Positions 25,278 through 32,499 of a stretch of DNA of 54,620 bases are shown in pieces. The stretch covers positions 1 to 54,620 of the forward strand of contig CAJUFE010000030.1 in assembly GCA_910585635.1 (NCBI GenBank), read 5' to 3'. Position 1 is the stretch's first letter, and each line of letters opens with the position of its first letter. The notes beneath the pieces are model-generated. The model did no database searches. It was not told the origin of the DNA and saw only the letters and a list, made by a program, of their open reading frames with translations. Both the position numbers and the translations under genes were made by a program. The DNA comes from an uncultured Lachnospiraceae bacterium (GTDB taxonomy: Bacteria; Bacillota; Clostridia; Lachnospirales; Lachnospiraceae).

Positions 25278-25637
25278 TCACTCGTCGATATGCTCCCTCC
25301 CCTGGAAGATGATCGTCCGCACATGGTCGTCCGCCAGGGAATAGAAGACCTGCTTGCCCTCCTTGCGGTTCTTCACCAGCCTGGACTGCTTTAGGATCTT
25401 CAGCTGGTGGGAGATCGCCGACTGGGTCATGTTCAAGGTCTGAGCGATGTCACAGACACAAAGCTCCGCCTCGAACAGCACATACAAGATCCGGATCCGG
25501 GTGGAATCCCCAAAGACCTTGAACAGCTCCGCCAGATCATACAGCGTATCCTCATCCGGCATCTTCTCGTTCACTTCCTTCACCAGCTCCTCATGGACCT
25601 GGTAAACATCACAACACTCCACATCATGGATCGCCAA
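25278..25637 (-). CDS. ArsR/SmtB-family metal-sensing repressor (CadC-like)
   Basis: 119 residues from a TTG. This start is chosen because AAGGAGG (25645-25651) lies 7 bases upstream, and the promoter at 25701-25729 puts the transcript start near 25694, so the in-frame ATG at 25694 would be at the very 5' end of the message. The winged helix contains MTQSAISHQLKILKQSRLV. Two metal sites are visible: the CadC-type ELCVCD (Cys60, Cys62, plus the N-terminal Cys8-Cys9 pair), and the complete alpha-5 site DxH(x10)HxxE (Asp103, His105, His116, Glu119). It should repress its own operon and release on Zn, Cd or Pb. Confidence 0.92.
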   Translation of the reverse strand: MAIHDVECCDVYQVHEELVKEVNEKMPDEDTLYDLAELFKVFGDSTRIRILYVLFEAELCVCDIAQTLNMTQSAISHQLKILKQSRLVKNRKEGKQVFYSLADDHVRTIIFQGREHIDE

Positions 25638-25675
25638 ATACTCGCCTCCTTCCTGTTCATACTTTAACATATTTT

Positions 25676-25697
25676 CATATGAATGATCGTTCATGTG
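25676..25697. promoter_or_regulatory. ArsR/SmtB-type operator
   Basis: An imperfect 22-base palindrome (18 of 22 positions symmetric) with the TGAA-n6-TTCA core typical of this family. It sits just after the -10 box, over the transcription start, where bound repressor would block polymerase. Confidence 0.8.
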
Positions 25698-25700
25698 TTT

Positions 25701-25729
25701 ATATTATTACTTCTACTGGGAAATGTCAA
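25701..25729 (-). promoter_or_regulatory. Sigma-A promoter of the metal-efflux operon
   Basis: Minus strand TTGACA (25724-25729), 17 bases, TAATAT (25701-25706). Confidence 0.88.
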
Positions 25730-25924
25730 GGATCTTTACCAAGAAAGTATACGACTCTGACATGGAAATTAATGGTGTCTTATTACTTATTGTAAAATTT
25801 TTCTTTCCGGAATAAACTCAGGATCTTCGGGCTCCGTGAGAGAGAACGCTTTTATGTCCTCTGGTATGACCCGGACCACCAGGTCTGCCCCTCTAAGAAA
25901 AAGCATACCTGACCAAACTTTTTC

Positions 25925-25953
25925 TTGACACCGCCGCCAAACCGCATTATACT
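25925..25953 (+). promoter_or_regulatory. Sigma-A promoter of the riboflavin operon
   Basis: TTGACA (25925-25930), 17 bases, TATACT (25948-25953), with the riboswitch beginning about 18 bases downstream. Confidence 0.88.
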
Positions 25954-25969
25954 ATCCTCAGCAAAACAA

Positions 25970-26080
25970 AGATCTTCAGGGCAGGGTGTGAGTCCCTACC
26001 GGTGGTATAGCCCACGAGCCGCAAGGCATGATCCGGTTTGATCCCGGAGCCGACAGTATAGTCTGGATGAAAGAAGAGAA
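25970..26080 (+). promoter_or_regulatory. FMN riboswitch (RFN element)
   Basis: The conserved blocks occur in order: GATCTTCAGGGCAGGGTG, CCCTACCGGTGGTATAGCCC, ACGAGCC, and GCCGACAGTATAGTCTGGAT followed by GAAAGAAGA, which closes the P1 stem with GATCTTC. It binds FMN and should cut expression of the rib genes by favouring the terminator downstream. Confidence 0.96.
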
Positions 26081-26129
26081 CAGCCGCAGAGGACATGGTC
26101 CTTTTTCTGTGTCGGTATAAGTGAACGTC

Positions 26130-26168
26130 AACGCTCTGAGATGGTCTTCCATTTCAGAGCGTTTTTGT
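26130..26168 (+). terminator. Riboswitch-controlled terminator
   Basis: AACGCTCTGA (26130-26139) pairs perfectly with TCAGAGCGTT (26154-26163), followed by five Ts in all. It lies about 50 bases after the aptamer. Confidence 0.85.
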
Positions 26169-26233
26169 TTGGCGTATCCTTGCCCGGACAGATCCTTATG
26201 GACCATCGGACCAGCCGGTCATCTGATCGTCAC

Positions 26234-26265
26234 AAAGCCCTGGACCCTATGTCCAGGGCTTTTTC
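26234..26265. terminator. Second terminator hairpin in the rib leader
   Basis: AAAGCCCTGGAC (26234-26245) pairs perfectly with GTCCAGGGCTTT (26251-26262), and the Ts continue. It is symmetric enough to work on either strand. It stands between the riboswitch terminator and ribD. Confidence 0.75.
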
Positions 26266-26329
26266 CTTTGCCAGGCCTTTGATGGACCTGGCAGAGGACA
26301 CATGCCATCCATGACGATCCGACCGGCGT

Positions 26330-26382
26330 GACTCGCGTACCTGGACACATGCCGCCTGCCCGGCGACAGACTCTCGCGGTAA
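26330..26382 (+). repeat. Copy of the dispersed intergenic element, just before ribD
   Basis: About 48 bases ending at the ribD ribosome binding site match 32228-32276 at roughly four of five positions, including ACCTGGA, CATGCCGCCT and the CCGGCG-GACT part of a small hairpin. Confidence 0.6.
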
Positions 26383-26397
26383 AAAGGAGGACTAGAC

Positions 26398-27618
26398 ATG
26401 GACGACCCGAAAATGGACGACCGAAAATACATGGCCCTGGCCTTAGAGCTGGCCAAAAAAGGCCTGGGATGGACCTCACCGAACCCAATGGTGGGCGCTG
26501 TCCTGGTAAAGGACGGCCGGATCATCGGCCAGGGCTATCACGCCCGGTACGGGGATCTCCACGCCGAGCGGAGCGCCCTGGCCGCCTGCACAGAAGACCC
26601 GGAGGGGAGCACCCTCTATGTCACCCTGGAGCCCTGCTGCCACCGGGGCAAGCAGCCGCCCTGTACCGACGCGATCCTGGCGGCAAAGATCGCCCGGGTG
26701 GTGGTAGGCTCCGGGGACCCTAACCCGCTGGTGGCCGGAAAAGGCATAAAGCTCCTGCAGGACCACGGCCTGTCCGTCACCCAGCACGTTCTGGAAAAAG
26801 AATGCCTGGCCTTAAATGAAGTGTTCTTCCACTACATCCGCACCAAACGCCCCTATGTGGTCATGAAATACGCCATGACCATGGACGGGAAGATCGCCGC
26901 CTATACCGGCGCTTCCAAATGGATCACCGGGGAGGCCGCCCGGGCCCATGTCCAGACCTTGCGCCACCGGTACCGGGGGATCATGGCCGGGATCGGCACC
27001 GTGCTGGCGGACGATCCCCTGCTCACCTGCCGCATGGAAGGAGGAAGGGACCCTGTACGGATCATCTGCGACACAGATCTTAGGATCCCCCTCTCCTCCC
27101 AGATCATCCGGACAGCCGATGCCGTCCCCACGATCATCGCCACCTGCTGCGGGGAGGAACGCCTTCCTGCGGCTTTCGGGATGGCTGCAGGGAGGCGAGA
27201 TCTGACAGACGCTCAGGTCCTCCCAAAAAAGATCGAGGCCTGCCGCAGCGCCGGCTGTCAGATCCTCACCCTGCCGGAGCGTGACGGACATGTGGACCTC
27301 ATGGCGCTGATGGAACGGCTGGGCGCCATGGGCATCGACAGCATCCTTTTAGAAGGCGGCATGACCTTAAACTGGTCCGCCCTGGAGAGCGGCATCGTGG
27401 ATAAGGTGCTGGCCTATATCGCCCCCAAGCTCTTAGGCGGCCTTTCGGCCAAGTCTCCCGTAGGCGGTACAGGCTTTCCCCACCCGGATCAGGGGATCCG
27501 GCTAATGGACAGCAAGCTCTCCACATTAGACGGGGATATCCTGATCGAGAGCAGGGTATGTCATGCTGTCCGCCAAGATGAAAAGGAGGTGCATCCATAT
27601 GTTCACCGGGATCATTGA
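26398..27618 (+). CDS. ribD: Bifunctional riboflavin biosynthesis deaminase/reductase RibD
   Basis: 406 residues. The N-terminal deaminase domain (1-145) has the zinc ligands HAE (His55, Glu57) and PCCHRGKQPPC (Cys80, Cys89). The C-terminal reductase domain includes MTMDGKIA, GIGTVLADDPLL and LEGG. It converts the first pyrimidine product of GTP cyclohydrolase II in two steps, using NADPH. AAAGGAGG precedes the ATG by 8 bases. It is the first gene after the FMN riboswitch and overlaps the start of ribE by 20 bases. Confidence 0.97.
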   Translation: MDDPKMDDRKYMALALELAKKGLGWTSPNPMVGAVLVKDGRIIGQGYHARYGDLHAERSALAACTEDPEGSTLYVTLEPCCHRGKQPPCTDAILAAKIARVVVGSGDPNPLVAGKGIKLLQDHGLSVTQHVLEKECLALNEVFFHYIRTKRPYVVMKYAMTMDGKIAAYTGASKWITGEAARAHVQTLRHRYRGIMAGIGTVLADDPLLTCRMEGGRDPVRIICDTDLRIPLSSQIIRTADAVPTIIATCCGEERLPAAFGMAAGRRDLTDAQVLPKKIEACRSAGCQILTLPERDGHVDLMALMERLGAMGIDSILLEGGMTLNWSALESGIVDKVLAYIAPKLLGGLSAKSPVGGTGFPHPDQGIRLMDSKLSTLDGDILIESRVCHAVRQDEKEVHPYVHRDH

Positions 27619-28339
27619 AGAAGTGGGGACGATCCGGCAGATCCAGCGGGGAGCGGCTTCCGCCGTCCTCCACATCCAGGCCTCTCTCATCCCCAGTGAT
27701 GTAAAAGTAGGCGACAGCATCGCCGTCAATGGGATCTGCCTGACCGTCACCTCCTTCCACCGCCGGGGCTTCACCGCCGACGTGATGCACGAGACCCTGG
27801 ACCGCTCCTCGCTGGCAAGGGCAAAGCCGGGGAGCCATGTGAACCTGGAGCGGGCCATGGCGGCAGACGGCCGCTTCGGCGGTCATATCGTCTCCGGCCA
27901 TGTGGACGGCACCGGGACCGTCCAGGAGATCCGCCGGGATGACAATGCCGTCTGGTACCAGATCCAGGCCAGCCCCCATATCCTGCGCTATATCGTGGAA
28001 AAAGGCTCCGTCGCTATCGACGGGATCAGTCTGACCGTGGCAAAGGTGGACGCCCTCTCCTTCGCCATCTCCGCCATCCCCCACACCGTGGCCATGACCA
28101 CCCTGCGGGAACGGCAGATCGGCGACCTGGTGAACCTGGAGACCGATATCATCGGAAAATATGTGGAGCGTTTCCTCTGCCCCCATCCCGGCCAGGCTGC
28201 CCCACCGGACGCCTTGGCAAAAGCGCTGTCCCACGGAGCCCTCCAGGCCCCCCAAAAAACAAGCGGCCCACACAGCCACGACGGTAAAAAAGAACGCTCA
28301 GGCATCACCCTGGACTTTCTTTCCCAAAACGGCTTTTGA
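27599..28339 (+). CDS. ribE: Riboflavin synthase alpha chain
   Basis: 246 residues, beginning MFTGIIEEVG, the near-invariant start of this enzyme. Two homologous barrel domains are visible (about 1-95 and 96-195), each with a GDSIAVNGICLTV or GSVAIDGISLTV block. It dismutates two 6,7-dimethyl-8-ribityllumazine to riboflavin. The start at 27599 has AAGGAGG 9 bases upstream, inside ribD. The last 45 residues (Ala/Pro/His-rich, ending SGITLDFLSQNGF) extend the usual length of about 210-220. Confidence 0.97.
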   Translation: MFTGIIEEVGTIRQIQRGAASAVLHIQASLIPSDVKVGDSIAVNGICLTVTSFHRRGFTADVMHETLDRSSLARAKPGSHVNLERAMAADGRFGGHIVSGHVDGTGTVQEIRRDDNAVWYQIQASPHILRYIVEKGSVAIDGISLTVAKVDALSFAISAIPHTVAMTTLRERQIGDLVNLETDIIGKYVERFLCPHPGQAAPPDALAKALSHGALQAPQKTSGPHSHDGKKERSGITLDFLSQNGF

Positions 28340-28420
28340 CCGATCGACAGAAGGCAAAAACCCCACGGAAATGTCTGGCAGATACCCCCGCAAACCTGGA
28401 CCGGGGGCTGCACACAAAAT

Positions 28421-28520
28421 GCCAAAAAAGGACGTTTTGGCGCTGTATGGTCAGCGCGGCAAGTACCTTGCTCTGCCGGGCAGACCCTGCGCAGACCTAC
28501 CATAAGGATCCGATACTTTC
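28421..28520 (-). repeat. Dispersed element, copy B, inside the riboflavin operon
   Basis: The reverse complement aligns with 24801-24905, strongest over its first 40 bases. Small hairpins are possible (GCGCT...AGCGC at about 28440-28457, CAAG-gta-CTTG within it). It occupies much of the 223-base gap between ribE and ribBA. The rest of that gap holds no ORF. Confidence 0.7.
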
Positions 28521-28562
28521 ATGATAACGATCGTAATGACTGACGAAAAGGAGGGACCACCC

Positions 28563-29765
28563 ATGTCCACATTTGCCACCATCCCACAAGCGCTTAAAGA
28601 CCTGCAGGAAGGCAAGATCATCCTGGTGACCGACGATCCGGACCGGGAAAATGAGGGGGACTTTATCTGTGCCGCCCAGTATGCCACCACCGCCAATGTC
28701 AATTTTATGGCCACCCACGGAAGGGGGCTGATCTGCATGCCCATGTCCGAAACCTACGTGCGCCGCTTAAAGATCCCCCAGATGGTGACCTGCAACACCG
28801 ATAACCACGAGACTGCCTTTACCGTATCCATCGACCATGTGAGCACCACCACCGGGATCTCTGCCGCGGAACGGTCCGTCACCGCCTTAAAGTGTGTGGA
28901 CGAAGACGCTAAGCCGGAGGATTTCCGCCGCCCCGGCCATATGTTCCCCCTGCTGGCCAAGAAGAACGGGGTCCTGGAGCGGAACGGCCACACCGAAGCC
29001 ACCGTGGACCTGATGCGGCTGGCCGGTTTAAAGGAATGCGGGCTGTGCTGTGAGATCATGGGGGAAGATGGGACCATGATGCGCACGCCGGAGCTGATCC
29101 GGCTGGCTGAGAAATGGGGCCTGACCTTCATCACCATCAAGGACCTGCAGACCTACCGGAAGCGCCATGAAAAGCTGGTAGATCAGATCACCGCCACCAA
29201 GATGCCCACAAAGTACGGCCAGTTCATGGCCTACGGCTATGTGGACCGCGTCAGCGGCGAGCACCATGTGGCTCTGGTAAAGGGGGATATCGGGGACGGG
29301 AAGGATGTGCTCTGCCGGGTCCACTCCGAATGCCTCACCGGCGACACCTTCGGCTCCCTGCGCTGCGACTGCGGCCAGCAGTTCGCCGCCGCCATGACCA
29401 GCATCGAAAAGGAAGGGCGGGGCATCCTCCTCTACATGCGCCAGGAGGGGCGGGGTATCGGCCTGATCAACAAACTCCGGGCCTATGAGCTGCAGGAAAA
29501 AGGGATGGATACCTTAGAGGCGAACCTGGCCCTAGGCTTTGCCGGTGACCAGCGGGAATACCACATCGGCGCCCAGATCCTCCGGGACTTGGGGGTCAAG
29601 ACCCTGCGGCTCTTGACCAATAACCCGGATAAGATCTACCAGCTGGCCGACTTTGGCATGGAGATCACCAAGCGGGTACCCATCCAGATGGACGCCACGG
29701 CAGAGGACCTGTTCTATCTGAAGACCAAGCAGAAGAAGATGGGACACATCCTATATTATAATTGA
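28563..29765 (+). CDS. ribBA: Bifunctional 3,4-dihydroxy-2-butanone 4-phosphate synthase / GTP cyclohydrolase II
   Basis: 400 residues. The DHBP synthase half (1-200) shows DDPDRENEGDF, THGRGLICMP, HVSTTTGISAAERS and RxGHTEATVDL. The cyclohydrolase half (about 205-400) shows HSECLTGDTFGSLRCDCGxQ with its zinc-binding Cys and RQEGRGIGL. It makes both precursors of the lumazine ring. The ATG at 28563 has AAGGAGG upstream; the frame is open to 28521 but unsupported. Confidence 0.97.
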   Translation: MSTFATIPQALKDLQEGKIILVTDDPDRENEGDFICAAQYATTANVNFMATHGRGLICMPMSETYVRRLKIPQMVTCNTDNHETAFTVSIDHVSTTTGISAAERSVTALKCVDEDAKPEDFRRPGHMFPLLAKKNGVLERNGHTEATVDLMRLAGLKECGLCCEIMGEDGTMMRTPELIRLAEKWGLTFITIKDLQTYRKRHEKLVDQITATKMPTKYGQFMAYGYVDRVSGEHHVALVKGDIGDGKDVLCRVHSECLTGDTFGSLRCDCGQQFAAAMTSIEKEGRGILLYMRQEGRGIGLINKLRAYELQEKGMDTLEANLALGFAGDQREYHIGAQILRDLGVKTLRLLTNNPDKIYQLADFGMEITKRVPIQMDATAEDLFYLKTKQKKMGHILYYN

Positions 29766-29880
29766 TCGATCATGATCGATCCGGCATGGCTGACCGCAAC
29801 GGTCGATCCGGCAGGCTGCCGCAAAAAGACGACCGTATAAAGACCGTAGTATAAAGACAGATCCCCCGGCATTGCCGGGG
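29764..29880. other. Palindrome-rich gap between ribBA and ribH
   Basis: Starting in the ribBA stop codon is the perfect 18-base palindrome GATCGATCATGATCGATC (29764-29781). A GACCG-caa-CGGTC hairpin follows near 29791, then CCCCGGC-att-GCCGGGG at 29864-29880, which ends about 9 bases before the ribH Shine-Dalgarno. There is no T-tract, so these look like RNA-processing or stability structures rather than terminators. Confidence 0.55.
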
Positions 29881-29902
29881 AAGGGATAAGGAGGATACAC
29901 CC

Positions 29903-30370
29903 ATGAAAACATTTGAAGGAAACCTGGTAGCAAGAGAGATCAAGATCGGCATCGTCGCCGCCCGTTTCAACGAGTTCATCACCTCTAAGCTGGTGAGCGG
30001 CGCGATCGACGGCCTCACCCGTCACGACGTGAAAACAGAGGACATCCATGTAGCATGGGTCCCCGGCGCCTTTGAGATCCCCCTGATCGCCTCCAAGATG
30101 GCAAAGAGCGGCAAGTACGACGCCGTGATCTGCTTAGGCGCGGTGATCCGTGGCAGCACCAGCCACTATGACTATGTGTGCAGCGAGGTCTCTAAAGGCA
30201 TCGCCTCCGTCTCCCTGTCCAGCCAGATCCCCGTGATGTTCGGCGTCCTCACCACCGAGAACATCGAGCAGGCCATCGAGCGGGCAGGCACCAAAGCCGG
30301 GAACAAGGGCTACGACTGCGCCCTAGGCGCGATCGAGATGGTCAACCTGATCCGGGAGATCGAGGGATAG
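29903..30370 (+). CDS. ribH: 6,7-dimethyl-8-ribityllumazine synthase
   Basis: 155 residues, the usual length. It shows ARFNEFI, WVPGAFEIPL, CLGAVIRGST with the catalytic His just after (SHYDYV), and GVLTTENIEQA. It condenses the two products of the RibD and RibBA branches and normally forms a 60-mer shell. AAGGAGG precedes the ATG. It is the last gene of the operon. Confidence 0.97.
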   Translation: MKTFEGNLVAREIKIGIVAARFNEFITSKLVSGAIDGLTRHDVKTEDIHVAWVPGAFEIPLIASKMAKSGKYDAVICLGAVIRGSTSHYDYVCSEVSKGIASVSLSSQIPVMFGVLTTENIEQAIERAGTKAGNKGYDCALGAIEMVNLIREIEG

Positions 30371-30617
30371 GATGCCGCTGTCACTTCACAGGCTGGGCAG
30401 ATGGTCTGCTACGGGCGGGGGCGGGGATGTGAAAAGTGTTACTTTTCACAGGTAATATCCCGCGAGGTGTTTCTTGTGAGCAAAGGTCACAGGAAACCCG
30501 AGGATCGCAGCGCCAAAATGGGCGGTCAGCCCATTTTGTGTGCATTCAGTTGCTGTGAACGGCGTAACCGTGAACAGCAACTGAAAAGTATGGATGCCGT
30601 TATGATCTTGTCATATG
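30371..30617. other. Array of hairpins after ribH
   Basis: Four consecutive perfect or near-perfect hairpins: 30428-30450 (10-bp stem, 3-base loop), 30469-30497 (11 bp, one G-U), 30514-30538 (10 bp, 5-base loop) and 30545-30585 (12 bp, 17-base loop). A fifth, TTGTCA/TGACAA at 30608-30624, touches the next promoter. None has a T-tract. An open frame here (30401-30730) has no start or homology support. It may be a structured RNA or a palindromic repeat element. Confidence 0.6.
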
Positions 30618-30646
30618 GTGACAACAGCCACGATCTGTGCTATAGT
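30618..30646 (+). promoter_or_regulatory. Promoter of the first MATE gene
   Basis: GTGACA (30618-30623), 17 bases, TATAGT (30641-30646), about 110 bases before the start codon. Confidence 0.6.
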
Positions 30647-30754
30647 GGAATGAACCTGAGCGCGGCCCTCCGCCCTTCAAAGGCCTGCAGCAGAGAGACC
30701 TGGGAGGGGCAGAGGGCGCACACAGCATAGAGATAGAAAAGAGGCGTTGCGATC

Positions 30755-32152
30755 ATGACCGACCACCCATCCCAGACCAAGACCGGCACATCGGCTAAGA
30801 ATGATTTCTCCAAAGGGAGCGTCGTGGGGAACATCCTGCGGCTGGCCCTCCCCATGACCTTAGCCCAGCTGATCAATGTATTGTATAATATCGTGGACCG
30901 GATCTTTATCGGCCGGATCCCGGAGGATGCCACCATGGCCCTCACCGGCTTAGGGCTCTGCCTGCCGATCATCTCCATGGTGATGGCCTTTGCCAATCTG
31001 TTCGGCATGGGCGGCGCACCCCTTTGCTCCATCGAGAGGGGCCGGGGCAATGAGACCGAAGCGGAAGCGATCATGGGCAATTCCTTCATCCTGATGGTCC
31101 TCTGCGGCGCCGTCCTGACCATTTTAGGGCTAGCCTTTAAGCGGCCCATGCTGTATCTGTTCGGCGCGTCGGAGCAGACCCTTCCCTATGCGGAGAGCTA
31201 TGTGACCATCTATCTTTTAGGGAGCCTTTTCGTCATGGTGGGCCTGGGGATGAACAGCTTCATCAATTCCCAGGGCTTCGGCCTGATCGGGATGCTGACC
31301 GTGCTCTTAGGCGCGGTCTCCAATATCATCCTGGACCCGATCTTCATCTTTGTCCTGGATCTGGGCGTCCAGGGAGCCGCCTGGGCCACGATCATCTCCC
31401 AGGGGCTCTCCGCCTGGTGGATCCTCCGTTTCCTGACGGGCGATCAGGCGATCTTAAAGCTAAAACGGCAGGCCTTCCGGCTAAAACGCCAGCGGGTCCT
31501 GTCCATCATCGGCCTGGGCTTATCCGGCTTTACCATGTCGATCACCAACAGCACCGTCCAGATCCTCTACAATGTAAGCCTGTCCCGCTACGGCGGCGAT
31601 CTATATGTGGGGATCATGACCGTGATCAATTCCGTCCGGGAGATCATCTCCCTCCCCGTCCAGGGGATCACCCACAGCGCCCAGCCGGTCATGGGGTTCA
31701 ATTACGGCGCGAAAGCCTACGGGCGGGTCAAACGGTCGATCCTCTTCATATCGGCGGTCTCCATCGGCTACACCCTGGCAGCCTGGGGCCTGGTCCACGG
31801 CTTCCCCGGTTTTTTCATCTGGATCTTCAATCAGGACGCGGACCTGATCGCCGCCGGGATCGGCGCCATGCAGATCTACTATTTCGGCTTCTTCATGATG
31901 TCCCTGCAGTTCGCGGGCCAGTCCGTGTTCACCGCTCTCGGAAAGTCGAAAAAGGCGGTCTTCTTCTCCATCTTCCGGAAGATCGTGATCGTGAGCCCGT
32001 TGATCTTGCTCCTGCCGAAGATCCCCGGCCTTGGCACGGACGGGATCTTCATGGCCGAGCCCATCTCCAATTTTGTCGGCGGCCTGGCCTGCTACGGCAC
32101 CATGCTCTGTACGGTGTGGCGGGAGCTGAGCCGGGAACAGAAAGCCGTCTAG
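30755..32152 (+). CDS. MATE-family multidrug/cation antiporter
   Basis: 465 residues with 12 predicted transmembrane segments in two similar halves. LPMTLAQLINVLYNIVDRIF near the N-terminus and the matching ITNSTVQILYNVSLSRYGG in the second half are typical of the MatE domains. It exports small molecules in exchange for Na+ or H+; the substrate is unknown. AGAGGCG precedes the ATG at 9 bases. It has its own promoter and is convergent with a second MATE gene at 32500, which is only distantly alike. Confidence 0.92.
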   Translation: MTDHPSQTKTGTSAKNDFSKGSVVGNILRLALPMTLAQLINVLYNIVDRIFIGRIPEDATMALTGLGLCLPIISMVMAFANLFGMGGAPLCSIERGRGNETEAEAIMGNSFILMVLCGAVLTILGLAFKRPMLYLFGASEQTLPYAESYVTIYLLGSLFVMVGLGMNSFINSQGFGLIGMLTVLLGAVSNIILDPIFIFVLDLGVQGAAWATIISQGLSAWWILRFLTGDQAILKLKRQAFRLKRQRVLSIIGLGLSGFTMSITNSTVQILYNVSLSRYGGDLYVGIMTVINSVREIISLPVQGITHSAQPVMGFNYGAKAYGRVKRSILFISAVSIGYTLAAWGLVHGFPGFFIWIFNQDADLIAAGIGAMQIYYFGFFMMSLQFAGQSVFTALGKSKKAVFFSIFRKIVIVSPLILLLPKIPGLGTDGIFMAEPISNFVGGLACYGTMLCTVWRELSREQKAV

Positions 32153-32164
32153 CGGATATCCATA

Positions 32165-32276
32165 GCCAAACCTCCATACACCCGGCGGGCAGGTGCGCCG
32201 CACCTATAAAGATCTGGCAGGCGCGTTTGGCATACCTGGATGCATGCCGCCTATCCGGCGGCGGACTTTCATCGTA
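32165..32276 (+). repeat. Longest copy of the dispersed intergenic element
   Basis: Different parts match 10259-10340, 26330-26382 and, on the other strand, 19285-19345. The most conserved part is the hairpin GCCGCC-tatcc-GGCGGC at 32246-32262. Confidence 0.6.
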
Positions 32277-32279
32277 AGA

Positions 32280-32309
32280 GGGGGCTGTCGCGATCTTGCG
32301 ACAGCCCCC
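32280..32309. terminator. Strong hairpin between convergent MATE genes
   Basis: GGGGGCTGTCGC (32280-32291) pairs perfectly with GCGACAGCCCCC (32298-32309). No long T-run follows, but it lies where both genes must end. A relative of the same hairpin follows carB. Confidence 0.6.
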
Positions 32310-32325
32310 GGCCTTATATCTCTCC

Positions 32326-32378
32326 TATACGATCTCTTATCTTAAGCCTCTCTATACGATCTCTTATCCCAAACCTTT
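32326..32378. repeat. Tandem direct repeat, about 27 bp, two copies
   Basis: Two adjacent units contain CTATACGATCTCTTATC followed by TTAAGCCT or CCAAACCT. Non-coding; lies before the end of the second MATE gene. Confidence 0.55.
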
Positions 32379-32499
32379 TCTCCGAGCCCCACCTGCATTT
32401 CCGTTCCATGATGCTGTAAGGCACTCCGATCGTCTTACAGGCAAAAAAAGCATATCCCTTATCCCTTTCCCTGTCAAAAGACTGCGGTCGGCTACACGC

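Noticed and set aside
30401..30730. 109-codon open frame after ribH
   Set aside because: It runs through the hairpin array, has no ribosome site and shows no protein-like composition.
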